Shown piece by piece: positions 22,920-31,203 of a DNA stretch of 33,544 bases. Source of the stretch: an uncultured Lachnospiraceae bacterium (GTDB lineage Bacteria; Bacillota; Clostridia; Lachnospirales; Lachnospiraceae); assembly GCA_910578715.1 (NCBI GenBank), contig CAJTRL010000042.1:1-33544 (forward strand). Direction: 5' to 3'. The notes under the pieces were generated by a model. That model was not told the DNA's origin. It saw only the letters and a program-made list of their open reading frames with translations, and ran no database searches. Made by a program: the position numbers and the translations under genes. Numbering within the stretch: position 1 is the stretch's first letter; each line of letters begins with the position of its first letter.

Positions 22920-23816
22920 ATGATGTGGGTATGGTTTGTGCTCCTTTACGGAATCATTAAGGGAGTTCGCGAAATCGTAAAAAAGAAAGCGCTTGAGAAA
23001 AACGCGACGATTGAAGTGTTATTTCTGTATACGCTGTTAGCTTTTATGATGGTGCTGCCGGATGCGAAAAATGCGATGGGAATGGAACCGAAATTCTATT
23101 TGGGAGTCGGGTTAAAATCTTTTGTGATTTTTCTGGCATGGATTTTCAGCTTCCGGGCAATCAAAAAGATGCCAATCAGTCTGTACGGCGTGCTGGATTT
23201 GTCCAGAGTGCTTTTTGCGACGCTGCTCGGCGTTATCGTATTACAGGAAGCTCTCGGCGCTTTTCAGGTAATCGGACTGGTGCTCGTGTCGGCGGGACTG
23301 CTTCTATTAAAATATAAGCCGGGGAATCTGTTCGGAAAAGCTGCGAGGAGCGGGGAGGAAGCGCAGAGCAGACGGGAAGAACGGAGTGAGCGGGTAGATG
23401 TAAAAATCGTCCTGATGGCTTTTGCCTCCTGTCTGTTCAACGCGGTGTCCGGACTGTTAGACAAGCTGCTGATGAAGGATATCAGCAGTTCGCAGCTGCA
23501 GTTCTGGTATCTGTTATTTCTTGTGTGCTTTTATCTTCTTTTTATTCTTGTAACGAGGACGAAGATTCATTTTTTTCAGGTCTTAAAAAATTACTGGGTA
23601 TGGATATTGAGCCTTCTGATTGTCGTTGCCGACCGGGTGCTTTTCCTGGCAAACGGCATGGACGGAAGCCGGGTAACGGTCATGACTTTGTTAAAACAGG
23701 CCGGCTGCGTGGTGACGATTCTGGCGGGCCGCTTCCTGTTCCATGAAAAAAATACCGGACATAAATTGTTCTGCGCGGCGATAATTATTGCGGGGATTGT
23801 GATTGGGGTGATGTAA
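22920..23816 (+). CDS. EamA/DMT-family permease
   Basis: A 298-residue integral membrane protein of the drug/metabolite transporter superfamily, with two EamA repeats of about five helices each joined by a charged cytoplasmic loop (about 140-160, rich in Arg and Glu). Examples are helix 1 WFVLLYGIIKGV, the family-typical GVIVLQEALGAFQVIGLVLV and, at the end, KLFCAAIIIAGIVIGV. Such permeases move metabolites or toxic compounds by proton antiport or uniport; the substrate is unknown. ATG 22920 (or the next codon, also ATG) follows GGAG. Element B begins nine bases after its stop. Confidence 0.85.
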   Translation: MMWVWFVLLYGIIKGVREIVKKKALEKNATIEVLFLYTLLAFMMVLPDAKNAMGMEPKFYLGVGLKSFVIFLAWIFSFRAIKKMPISLYGVLDLSRVLFATLLGVIVLQEALGAFQVIGLVLVSAGLLLLKYKPGNLFGKAARSGEEAQSRREERSERVDVKIVLMAFASCLFNAVSGLLDKLLMKDISSSQLQFWYLLFLVCFYLLFILVTRTKIHFFQVLKNYWVWILSLLIVVADRVLFLANGMDGSRVTVMTLLKQAGCVVTILAGRFLFHEKNTGHKLFCAAIIIAGIVIGVM

Positions 23817-23824
23817 GAGAATGG

Positions 23825-24006
23825 ATTTCGGCGGGAGAGCGCCCGGGCTGCGCATCGTTCTCTTTGGAGGCACGCTTGCGCTCCACTAAAGGCGGCAGCG
23901 GTACTAAGCTCAAATGCAGCAAAGCCGCCTTTTCGCTAAGGACCGGCGCCTTTACAGGGCCTCCGTCAGAGAACGATGCGCAGCCCGGGCGTTCTCCCGC
24001 CGAAAT
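23825..24006. repeat. Palindromic element B (182 bp, hairpin with conserved core)
   Basis: The outer arms, 23825-23863 and 23968-24006, are 39-base reverse complements with one exception (a G opposite T). They share no sequence with the arms of element A. The interior 23858-23972 is the reverse complement of the element A core at about 91% identity. The helix AAAGGCG (23888-23894) with CGCCTTT (23947-23953) replaces AAAGTCAG/CTGACTTT of element A by paired changes. The GC-closed tetraloop reads GCAA in element A's orientation, where A has GGGA. It fills nearly the whole gap between the EamA gene and the methyl-accepting protein gene. Confidence 0.9.
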
Positions 24007-24041
24007 TACCTCACATGTGTTTCGGAATGCGTGAAAAGTTC

Positions 24042-24071
24042 TTGTGCGCCCAATTCGTTCTATGTTATACT
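24042..24071 (+). promoter_or_regulatory. Possible promoter of the methyl-accepting protein gene
   Basis: TTGTGC (24042-24047), 18 bases, TATACT (24066-24071), starting 36 bp after element B. Confidence 0.5.
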
Positions 24072-24113
24072 AAAGTACAAATTGAATATAAAAGACACGA
24101 GAGGATGGGGACC

Positions 24114-25586
24114 ATGGGACAAGAGAGAAAAGACGTGAACAGAACGGCAGCTTTCTGTCATACGGTGCTGGTCGTTATTCTGCTGGCATCTTATGCGCTG
24201 GAAGTTGCAAAAGGAGCAAGAACAGTCGGGTACTATATGGTTTTTGCGCTGCTTGCAATTGTACCGGTTGTTATTGAATGGATTCTGTATAAAAGGAATC
24301 CGGCAAACCAGTATATCAAGCATATTCTTGGATTTGGTTATAGCATTTTTTACATATTTGTCATTTTTACGACAAATAATGTTACGGCATTTACCTTTGC
24401 GATTCCGCTTTACATCGTCATTACTCTGTATTCCGATTTGAAATACTGCATCGTGCTTTCTACGGGCGGTTTTTTAGTGAATCTGATTTTTACCGTATAT
24501 CAGGCGGTTACGGTAGGGATTGCGGGGGAGGAAATGGCAACCTATGAAATTCGTGTCATCCTGATGCTGATTGTAGCGGTATTTCTTTGTATGGCAACGG
24601 ATGTCATGGCGAAAATCAACCGGGCAAAAATGGCGGAAATCGGCCAGGAAAAAGATAATGTGTCCAGGTTGTTAAACAGCGTAATGACCACTTCCGGCGA
24701 GATGTCGGAAGGCATCATCAACGTACAGGAACAGATGAATATGCTCGGAAGCGCGGTTACCGAGACGAAGAACGCAATGGAAGAGGTTGCTTCCGGTGCA
24801 AACGACGCTGCGGAGGCGATTCAGAATCAGCTCGGCCAGACGGAAGAAATCCAGAAGCATATCGAAGAAGTAGAGTCTGTGTCGAAAAGCATCGGCGACA
24901 GCATGGAACAGGCGAAGAACGACGTGCTGGACGGCAAAAACTGCCTGAAAACGCTTCTGGCACAGGTGGAATCGTCCGAACATGCCGGAAATGAAGTGGT
25001 GGCCGATATCGGTGAGCTGGAAGCCTATATGAAGAATATGCAGTCGATTATCGAACTGATTACGAATGTGGCGAGCCAGACCAGTCTGCTTTCCCTGAAC
25101 GCGAGCATTGAGGCGGCCCGGGCCGGAGAAGCCGGAAGAGGTTTTGCGGTGGTTGCATCGGAAATTTCCAACCTGGCTAACCAGACCCAGGGGGCGACGG
25201 TCAACATTACGGAAGTTATCGGCAATGTTTCGGGAAAACTGGAGATTGCGATTAAAGCAATTGAGCAGCTCATGAGCAATAACACAAAGCAGAGCGAAGC
25301 GGCGGAGACCGTGGCGGACCGGTTTGAAAAAATCGCGGGAAGTACGGAGAGCGTGGATGAGCAGAGCCGGATGTTAGAGAAAGTGGTCAGCGAGCTGGCG
25401 AGAGCCAATGCCGGCATTGTGGAGAGCGTACAGACCATTTCGGCGGTTATGGAAGAGGTGACGGCCCATTCCAATGAGACAAACAATACCTGTGACAGAA
25501 ATACGGATATCGTGAACCAGGTAGCCGGGCTGGTGGAAAACCTGAGCAGGCAGGCGGAAAGTCTGAACAACAGCAATGAAATGTAA
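24114..25586 (+). CDS. Membrane methyl-accepting chemotaxis-type protein
   Basis: A 490-residue transducer. The first about 190 residues form about six membrane helices with no extracellular Cache or four-helix sensor, so it probably senses within or at the membrane. The rest is a cytoplasmic coiled coil. It contains the highly conserved MCP hairpin tip, IELITNVASQTSLLSLNASI followed by EAARAGEAGRGFAVVASEIS, which contacts CheA and CheW. There is no HAMP domain that I can see. No che or flagellar gene is nearby, so it may signal to a distant array or control something other than motility. ATG 24114 follows GAGAGG; ATG 24105 is an alternative three codons earlier. Confidence 0.88.
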   Translation: MGQERKDVNRTAAFCHTVLVVILLASYALEVAKGARTVGYYMVFALLAIVPVVIEWILYKRNPANQYIKHILGFGYSIFYIFVIFTTNNVTAFTFAIPLYIVITLYSDLKYCIVLSTGGFLVNLIFTVYQAVTVGIAGEEMATYEIRVILMLIVAVFLCMATDVMAKINRAKMAEIGQEKDNVSRLLNSVMTTSGEMSEGIINVQEQMNMLGSAVTETKNAMEEVASGANDAAEAIQNQLGQTEEIQKHIEEVESVSKSIGDSMEQAKNDVLDGKNCLKTLLAQVESSEHAGNEVVADIGELEAYMKNMQSIIELITNVASQTSLLSLNASIEAARAGEAGRGFAVVASEISNLANQTQGATVNITEVIGNVSGKLEIAIKAIEQLMSNNTKQSEAAETVADRFEKIAGSTESVDEQSRMLEKVVSELARANAGIVESVQTISAVMEEVTAHSNETNNTCDRNTDIVNQVAGLVENLSRQAESLNNSNEM

Positions 25587-25654
25587 TAGCAGCAATAAAA
25601 AGGAAACCCAAATAACCAGACAATACAATAAATCACACTTTAGGAGGATGTAAC

Positions 25655-26341
25655 ATGGGGATTATCACGAGATTTAAGGACATTATGGCGGCAAATATCA
25701 ATGCTCTTCTGGACAAATGCGAAGACCCGGAAAAGATGATAGACCAGTATCTGCGGAATCTGGAACAGGATTTTTCCAAAGTAAAAGCCGAAACGGCGGC
25801 GATTATGGCGGAAGAAAAAAGCGCGAAGCGTAAACTGGATGACTGCGTATCGGAAATGTCCAAAATGGGCGAATACGCCAAAAAAGCGGTAGCGGCCGGC
25901 AATGACGACGAGGCGCGCCGTTTCCTGTCCAAAAAAGCGGAGCTGGCGGAAAAACAGACCGTTCTGACGAAGAATTACGAAATGGCCTGTGAAAATTCGG
26001 CGAAAATGCGTCAGATGCACGACAAGCTGGCGGAAGATATCGCTTCGTTAAAGAGCAGAAGAGATATGTTAAAGGCAAAGGCAAGGGTAGCGGAGACCCA
26101 GAAAAAAATGAACGGGCTCGGCTCCGGTATGGAGAGTGCGGGCAGCAATCTGGCGGCTTTTGACCGGATGGAAGAGAAGGTCAATAAAATGTTCGATGAG
26201 GCGGATGCGATGACCGAGTTAAACGACGCGGGAAAAGAAGACAGTCTGGAAGAACTTGCAAAGAAATATGACAACGATAACAAGACCTCTGCGGTGGACG
26301 ATGAACTTGCGGCGTTAAAGGCGGAGATGGGATTGGAATGA
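25655..26341 (+). CDS. pspA: PspA/IM30 (ESCRT-III-like) envelope stress protein
   Basis: A 228-residue helical protein of the PspA/IM30/Vipp1 family. The N-terminal amphipathic helix MGIITRFKDIMAANINALLD binds membrane, followed by DPEKMIDQYLRNLEQDFSKV and long coiled-coil helices to about residue 160. A shorter C-terminal helix ends DELAALKAEMG. Such proteins polymerise on damaged membrane and preserve the proton gradient. Start ATG 25655 lies seven bases after AGGAGG (25642-25647). The next gene encodes an SPFH protein, the same pairing as B. subtilis YdjF (PspA) and YdjI, which suggests a membrane-stress module; the YdjG and YdjH partners are not in the window. Confidence 0.92.
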   Translation: MGIITRFKDIMAANINALLDKCEDPEKMIDQYLRNLEQDFSKVKAETAAIMAEEKSAKRKLDDCVSEMSKMGEYAKKAVAAGNDDEARRFLSKKAELAEKQTVLTKNYEMACENSAKMRQMHDKLAEDIASLKSRRDMLKAKARVAETQKKMNGLGSGMESAGSNLAAFDRMEEKVNKMFDEADAMTELNDAGKEDSLEELAKKYDNDNKTSAVDDELAALKAEMGLE

Positions 26342-26420
26342 AGATTTTCTAAGGCGTTACAGGACACCGCCTAAGAAAATCTAAATCATTCCTTGCAGAA
26401 TGTCCGTTAAGACATTCTGC
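26342..26420 (+). other. Two hairpins between pspA and the SPFH gene
   Basis: Hairpin one: AGATTTTCT (26342-26350) with AGAAAATCT (26374-26382) and an inner GGCG/CGCC. Hairpin two: GCAGAATGTC (26395-26404) with its perfect complement (26411-26420). Neither has a proper T-tract, so they may be processing or stability elements that set different levels of the two proteins rather than full terminators. Confidence 0.55.
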
Positions 26421-26454
26421 ATATAATATTTTATGTTTAGAAAGGGATACATAG

Positions 26455-27432
26455 ATGGGATTATTTTCAAATCAGTTTTCAAATGTAGTGGAATGGAATG
26501 AGGGACGGGAAGGCGTTCTGTTTTATAAATGGCAGAATCAGGAAATCAAAAAAGGTTCTAAACTCATTATCCGCCCCGGACAGGATGCTATTTTTATGTA
26601 CAACGGCGTTGTGGAAGGTATTTTTGAAGATGAAGGAAGCTATGATATTGAATCCGATATCATTCCGTTCCTGACGACGCTCAAAAGTTTTAAATTCGGG
26701 TTTAACACACCGCTGCGCGCGGAAGTGCTTTTCATCAATACGAAAGAGCTGCTTGTTAAGTGGGGAACAAAAAACGCAATTAACCTCCCGGCACAAGGGC
26801 TTCCGGGCGGTATGCCAATCCGCGCTTTCGGCACTTTTAACTGTAAGATTGTGGAACATCAGGTTGTCATTGACAAGCTGGCGGGCATCCGTCAGACTTA
26901 TACGGTGGAGGACGTAAAAGAACGTATTATTGCGAGCCTTGACCAGCTCTTAATGAGCTGGATTGCCAAAGAAGGCCGGGACATGTTCAATTTACAGGCG
27001 GACGCGCGCAATATCGCACGCGGCATTGAGTCCGATTTGGACATGGATATGCGCAGACTCGGTATTGGCATTACCGATTTTACGATTGAGAGCTTTTCCT
27101 ATCCCGAAGAAATTAAGAAGATGCAGGAAAAAGCGGCGGCCCAGTCTATGGTGGGCGATATGAATAAATATACCCAGATGGCGGCAGCGGACAGCATGGG
27201 AAAAGGCGGCGCGAGCGGTATCGCTTCCGATATGGTCAATCTGCAGATGGGCATGGCGCTCGGCCAGCAGATGGTCGGCCAGATGAACGTGGGACAGGGT
27301 TCCGGCCGGAATCCCGGCATGCAGACGGCGGGCGCAGGGGCACCCGGCGCGGGGCCGAAATTCTGCCCTGACTGCGGAACGCCTACAAACGGCACGAAGT
27401 TCTGCGGAAACTGCGGAAGACAGTTGTTTTAG
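26455..27432 (+). CDS. SPFH-domain protein with C-terminal zinc ribbon (YdjI-like)
   Basis: A 325-residue protein. The N-terminal part, VEWNEGREGVLFYKWQNQEI and RPGQDAIFMYNGVVEGIFED, is the 'virion core protein'/YdjI-type SPFH domain. A helical stretch around 190-240 includes LGIGITDFTIESFSYPEEIK. A Gly/Met/Gln-rich linker leads to a zinc ribbon FCPDCGTPTNGTKFCGNCG at the end. In B. subtilis, YdjI recruits PspA to membrane with the help of membrane partners, so here it likely does the same for the PspA encoded just upstream. There is no transmembrane helix. The start at 26455 lies eight bases after AAAGGG. Confidence 0.88.
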   Translation: MGLFSNQFSNVVEWNEGREGVLFYKWQNQEIKKGSKLIIRPGQDAIFMYNGVVEGIFEDEGSYDIESDIIPFLTTLKSFKFGFNTPLRAEVLFINTKELLVKWGTKNAINLPAQGLPGGMPIRAFGTFNCKIVEHQVVIDKLAGIRQTYTVEDVKERIIASLDQLLMSWIAKEGRDMFNLQADARNIARGIESDLDMDMRRLGIGITDFTIESFSYPEEIKKMQEKAAAQSMVGDMNKYTQMAAADSMGKGGASGIASDMVNLQMGMALGQQMVGQMNVGQGSGRNPGMQTAGAGAPGAGPKFCPDCGTPTNGTKFCGNCGRQLF

Positions 27433-27520
27433 TCAGCCGGGTTTTGGGATGCGCAATAAGCAGAAACTGCTGAACGGGCAGAACTGAGAACAGTCATAAA
27501 AGAAACAGGCAGAAATGAGA

Positions 27521-27542
27521 ATGGGCTACTGCGGTAGTCCAT
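27521..27542 (+). other. Hairpin upstream of pcrA
   Basis: ATGGGCTAC (27521-27529) pairs with GTAGTCCAT (27534-27542), one G-T pair, loop TGCG, then TTTT is only partial (TTTTG). It could be the terminator of the SPFH gene. Confidence 0.4.
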
Positions 27543-27591
27543 TTTGCCGGGGAAAAGTATGACTGGCGAACGGAAAGGCATGGTTATTTGA

Positions 27592-30078
27592 ATGAGTATT
27601 TACGATACATTGAATGAACAGCAGAAAAAAGCGGTGGTTACAACCTCCGGGCCGGTGCTTGTGCTGGCGGGGGCGGGAAGCGGCAAAACCCGCGCGCTGA
27701 CCCACCGGATTGCCTGGCTGATGGAAGAAGAAGGCGTAAACCCTTACAATATTATGGCGATTACTTTCACGAATAAGGCGGCCGGAGAGATGAAAGAGCG
27801 TGTCGGTCAGCTTATCGGTTACGGTTCGGCGGTATGGGTATCGACATTTCATTCGACCTGTGTGCGGATTCTGCGGCGCTATATCGACAGACTGGGATTT
27901 GATAATAATTTCACAATATACGATACGGATGACCAGAAGGGCATTATTAAGGAAGTCTGTAAGAAACTTTCCATCGATACGAAGATGCTGAAAGAACGGA
28001 CGATTCTTTCAGCAATATCCTCTGCGAAAGACGAACTCGTTTCCCCGGCGGAATATGAAATGCAGAATATGGGAGATTATAACGGAAGCAGGATTGCCAG
28101 AGCCTACAAAGAATACCAGGAGACGCTCCGCAAAAACAACGCGCTGGATTTCGACGATTTAATCGTGAAAACGGTAGAGCTTTTTAAGAGTGTTCCGGAA
28201 GTGCTGGAAAGCTACCAGGAGCGCTTTCGTTATATTATGGTAGACGAATATCAGGACACCAATACGGCGCAGTTTGAGCTGATTCGGCTGCTGGCGGCCA
28301 AGTACAGAAATCTGTGCGTGGTGGGCGATGATGACCAGTCCATTTATAAGTTTCGGGGCGCCAATATCCGCAATATACTGGATTTTGAAAAAGTTTATCC
28401 GGAAGCCTGTGTCATCAAACTGGAGCAGAACTACCGTTCCACGCAGAATATTCTGGACGCGGCAAACGCCGTGATTAAGAACAATGTGGGGCGGAAGGAC
28501 AAAGCGCTCTGGACCGATAAGAAGGACGGCGCATCCATCCATTTTCAGCAGTTCGATACGGCTCTCGATGAAGCGGACTATATTGCGGAAACCGTGCGGG
28601 CGAAAAAACGGGAAGCTAAGGCCGATTACGGCGACTGTGCGGTTCTCTACCGGACCAATGCGCAGTCTCGCGTGCTGGAAGAGCGTTTTATTATGAAAAG
28701 CATTCCTTATCAGGTTGTCGGCGGCGTGAATTTTTATTCCCGAAAAGAAATCAAGGATATTCTGGCGTATTTAAAGACAATTGATAACGGCCGCGACGAT
28801 GTGGCGGTGAAAAGAATCATCAACGTGCCGCGGAGAGGAATCGGCGCGACGACGATTGTGCGGGTACAGGAATACGCGGACAGCAGAAACATCAGCTTTT
28901 ATGATGCGCTGCGGGAAGCTGAGCAGATTATGACAATTGGAAGAAGCGCGTCAAAACTGAAGCCTTTCGTCACTATGATTCAGGCATTTCGAAGCAAACA
29001 GGAGTTTTTTAATCTGGAAGACCTGATAAAAGACATTCTGGAAACCACCGGATATGTACGGGAACTGGAAGAATCCGATGCGGAGGATGCGGAAGACCGG
29101 ATTGAGAATATCGACGAGCTTATCAGTAAGGCCGCATCCTATGACGAGACACATGAAGAGCCGAACCTGAGCGAATTTCTGGAAGAAGTGGCGCTTGTTG
29201 CGGATATCGACCAGGTATCTGACGATACGAATAAAGTGCTTCTGATGACCCTGCACAGCGCAAAAGGGCTGGAATTTCCGCATGTCTATCTGGCGGGCTT
29301 AGAGGACGGCGTTTTTCCGAGCTATATGACGATTACCTCAGATGACCCTCTGGAAATAGAAGAGGAAAGAAGGCTCGCCTATGTGGGAATCACAAGAGCC
29401 AAAGACGATTTGACGATTACCTGTGCCAGACAGCGCATGATTCGCGGCGAGACACAGTATAATCCGGTCAGCCGTTTTGTCAAAGAAATACCGCCGCTTT
29501 TGTTAGACCATAAACTGCCCGGCCCCAGAATCAGGGCGTATGACGATTATGAAGAGCGGGAAAGCGGCTATGGCGGCATGACAGGAGGGCGGAGAGGCCC
29601 GTATGACAGCGGCATGCCGGAAAGCGGTTACAGCGGCGGATATTCGAGGAGCGGCGTACAGACGGATAGCGGTTATGGCCGGAACGATATGCCGGAGGAC
29701 GGTGGTTACCGCCGTAATGCCGGAATGACTGGGAAGGGCGGCTATCGGAGACAGTTTGGCATCGACGCGGACACCGTTTTTGACAGGCCGAAGGCGGCCG
29801 CAAAGCCCAGAGCGGCCGTCAGACCAAAGCGTACTGCCTATGAGGACCAGCCTTATATTACGAGGACGACGGCCCAGATTGCTGAACAGACGGCGAAACA
29901 TACATCCGCCGGAGCCCTCGGTTACGGACAGGGCGACCGGGTAAGGCATTTGAAATATGGCGAAGGCACGGTAATGAAAATAGAAGAAGGACCCCGCGAC
30001 TATCAGGTAACGGTTGTTTTTGACGAGGCCGGCCAGAAAATCATGTATGCGGGATTTGCGAAGCTGAAAAAGGTATGA
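27592..30078 (+). CDS. pcrA: PcrA/UvrD-type 3'-5' DNA helicase
   Basis: An 828-residue superfamily 1A helicase involved in repair, removal of RecA filaments and clearing of stalled polymerase. Motifs: GAGSGKT (27-33, ATP), AITFTNKAAGEMKER, VDEYQDTN (from 217; Asp218-Glu219), DDDQSIYKFRGA, LEQNYRST, and late TLHSAKGLEFPHVYLAGLED and RRLAYVGITRAKDDL. A Gly/Tyr/Ser-rich, probably disordered linker occupies about 660-735. The C-terminal about 50 residues (GDRVRHLKYGEGTVMKIEEG...) are the Tudor-like domain that contacts RNA polymerase in PcrA. It starts at 27592 after the shared leader motif at 27573-27591. In this gene the upstream ATG of the motif would give MVI then stop, so it cannot be the start. 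Confidence 0.96.
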   Translation: MSIYDTLNEQQKKAVVTTSGPVLVLAGAGSGKTRALTHRIAWLMEEEGVNPYNIMAITFTNKAAGEMKERVGQLIGYGSAVWVSTFHSTCVRILRRYIDRLGFDNNFTIYDTDDQKGIIKEVCKKLSIDTKMLKERTILSAISSAKDELVSPAEYEMQNMGDYNGSRIARAYKEYQETLRKNNALDFDDLIVKTVELFKSVPEVLESYQERFRYIMVDEYQDTNTAQFELIRLLAAKYRNLCVVGDDDQSIYKFRGANIRNILDFEKVYPEACVIKLEQNYRSTQNILDAANAVIKNNVGRKDKALWTDKKDGASIHFQQFDTALDEADYIAETVRAKKREAKADYGDCAVLYRTNAQSRVLEERFIMKSIPYQVVGGVNFYSRKEIKDILAYLKTIDNGRDDVAVKRIINVPRRGIGATTIVRVQEYADSRNISFYDALREAEQIMTIGRSASKLKPFVTMIQAFRSKQEFFNLEDLIKDILETTGYVRELEESDAEDAEDRIENIDELISKAASYDETHEEPNLSEFLEEVALVADIDQVSDDTNKVLLMTLHSAKGLEFPHVYLAGLEDGVFPSYMTITSDDPLEIEEERRLAYVGITRAKDDLTITCARQRMIRGETQYNPVSRFVKEIPPLLLDHKLPGPRIRAYDDYEERESGYGGMTGGRRGPYDSGMPESGYSGGYSRSGVQTDSGYGRNDMPEDGGYRRNAGMTGKGGYRRQFGIDADTVFDRPKAAAKPRAAVRPKRTAYEDQPYITRTTAQIAEQTAKHTSAGALGYGQGDRVRHLKYGEGTVMKIEEGPRDYQVTVVFDEAGQKIMYAGFAKLKKV

Positions 30079-30146
30079 AAGGGCGCGGGAAAAGACTGGA
30101 AGGGAAGAATTGAGTGTCTGCTGAAGCGGACAGAGGGGGAAAAAGG

Positions 30147-30695
30147 ATGATATACGGGCCTTTGAAAGTAATGGATAAAACCGGGCACGAAGTCGTGCTG
30201 AGAAGCGCTCAGATAACGGATGCCGAAAACCTGATAAACTATCTGAAAATCACCGCGGCGGAAACGCCCTGGCTGATTAGGGAACCTGAGGAAGTCACTT
30301 TATCTTTTGAACAGGAACGGAGCTTCATCCAGAGAATCATGGATTCTGACAGGGAATTGATGCTTGTTGCAATCGTTGACGGGAAGCATGCCGGAAATTG
30401 TTCTCTGATGCAGGCCGGCGAATTTAAGCGGTACCGCCACAGGTGCGATGTTGCAATCGCGCTGTACCGGGAATACTGCGGCAGAGGCATCGGAAAAATT
30501 ATGATGGAGACCGTTTTAAAAACCGCAAAAGAGCTCGGTTATGAACAGGCGGAGTTAGAGGTAATTGCGGATAACGAAAGTGCAATAGCATTATATGAAA
30601 AATTAGGGTTTGAGAATTATGGCCGTTTCCCCAACCGCATGAAATATAGAGACGGGAAATATGCGGATGCGTACTGGATGATGAAAAAATTATGA
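30147..30695 (+). CDS. GNAT-family N-acetyltransferase
   Basis: A 182-residue acetyl-CoA-dependent transferase. It opens with VLRSAQITDAENLINYLKIT. The acetyl-CoA pyrophosphate loop is YREYCGRGIGKIMMETVL and the last conserved strand-helix is ELEVIADNESAIALYEKLGF. It resembles RimJ/RimL-like or general small-molecule acetyltransferases; the substrate is unknown. ATG 30147 follows GAGGGGG by a few bases; a GTG at 30114 in frame is less likely. It is 68 bp downstream of pcrA and probably in the same transcript. Confidence 0.85.
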   Translation: MIYGPLKVMDKTGHEVVLRSAQITDAENLINYLKITAAETPWLIREPEEVTLSFEQERSFIQRIMDSDRELMLVAIVDGKHAGNCSLMQAGEFKRYRHRCDVAIALYREYCGRGIGKIMMETVLKTAKELGYEQAELEVIADNESAIALYEKLGFENYGRFPNRMKYRDGKYADAYWMMKKL

Positions 30696-30897
30696 TGAAC
30701 CGGAGGAAAACAGCCGGGACACAGAAACTGGAAGCAGCAAGAAACAGATGCCATTGAAAAAAGAGAAATTAAAAAGACAAATTGAAAAAAAATATAGTAA
30801 AAAATCCGAATTGGTGGTATATTATATTGTATAGTGCAATCGAAGCGGGAAAAACTGGAAACCGTAATCAATCAATTAGGAAAGAGAGGATTTGGGT

Positions 30898-31203
30898 ATG
30901 AGCAGAACAGAAATTAAAGAGGAAGTTTTAAATAAATTGGATGAGGTATTGGATAATACAAGAGTAGCCGGGCTTCTTGGCAAGAAAAAAGAAGAGAAGA
31001 AGAGCAATACCATTTTATGGGTATTTGCGGTTATCGGTGCGATTGCGGCGGTAGCGGGAATTGCATATGCGGTATACCGTCATATGCAGCCGGATTATCT
31101 GGATGATTTCGACGATGATTTCGATGACGATTTTGACGATGACCTGTTCGAGGATGAAGAGGACGATGAGGAGCCTGTAAAAGAAACGGCAGACAATCAG
31201 TAA
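30898..31203 (+). CDS. Small single-pass membrane protein with acidic tail
   Basis: A 101-residue protein: a charged N-terminal cytoplasmic-type helix (TEIKEEVLNKLDEVLDNTRV), a basic KKKEEKK stretch, one membrane helix (about 42-62, WVFAVIGAIAAVAGIAYAVY), then a highly acidic tail with repeated DDFDDD (YLDDFDDDFDDDFDDDLFED). No enzymatic motif. The acidic tail might bind cations or a partner; function unknown. ATG 30898 follows GAGAGGA (30884-30890) by seven bases. Its 3' end is the first unit of the 32-bp tandem repeat that follows. Confidence 0.7.
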   Translation: MSRTEIKEEVLNKLDEVLDNTRVAGLLGKKKEEKKSNTILWVFAVIGAIAAVAGIAYAVYRHMQPDYLDDFDDDFDDDFDDDLFEDEEDDEEPVKETADNQ

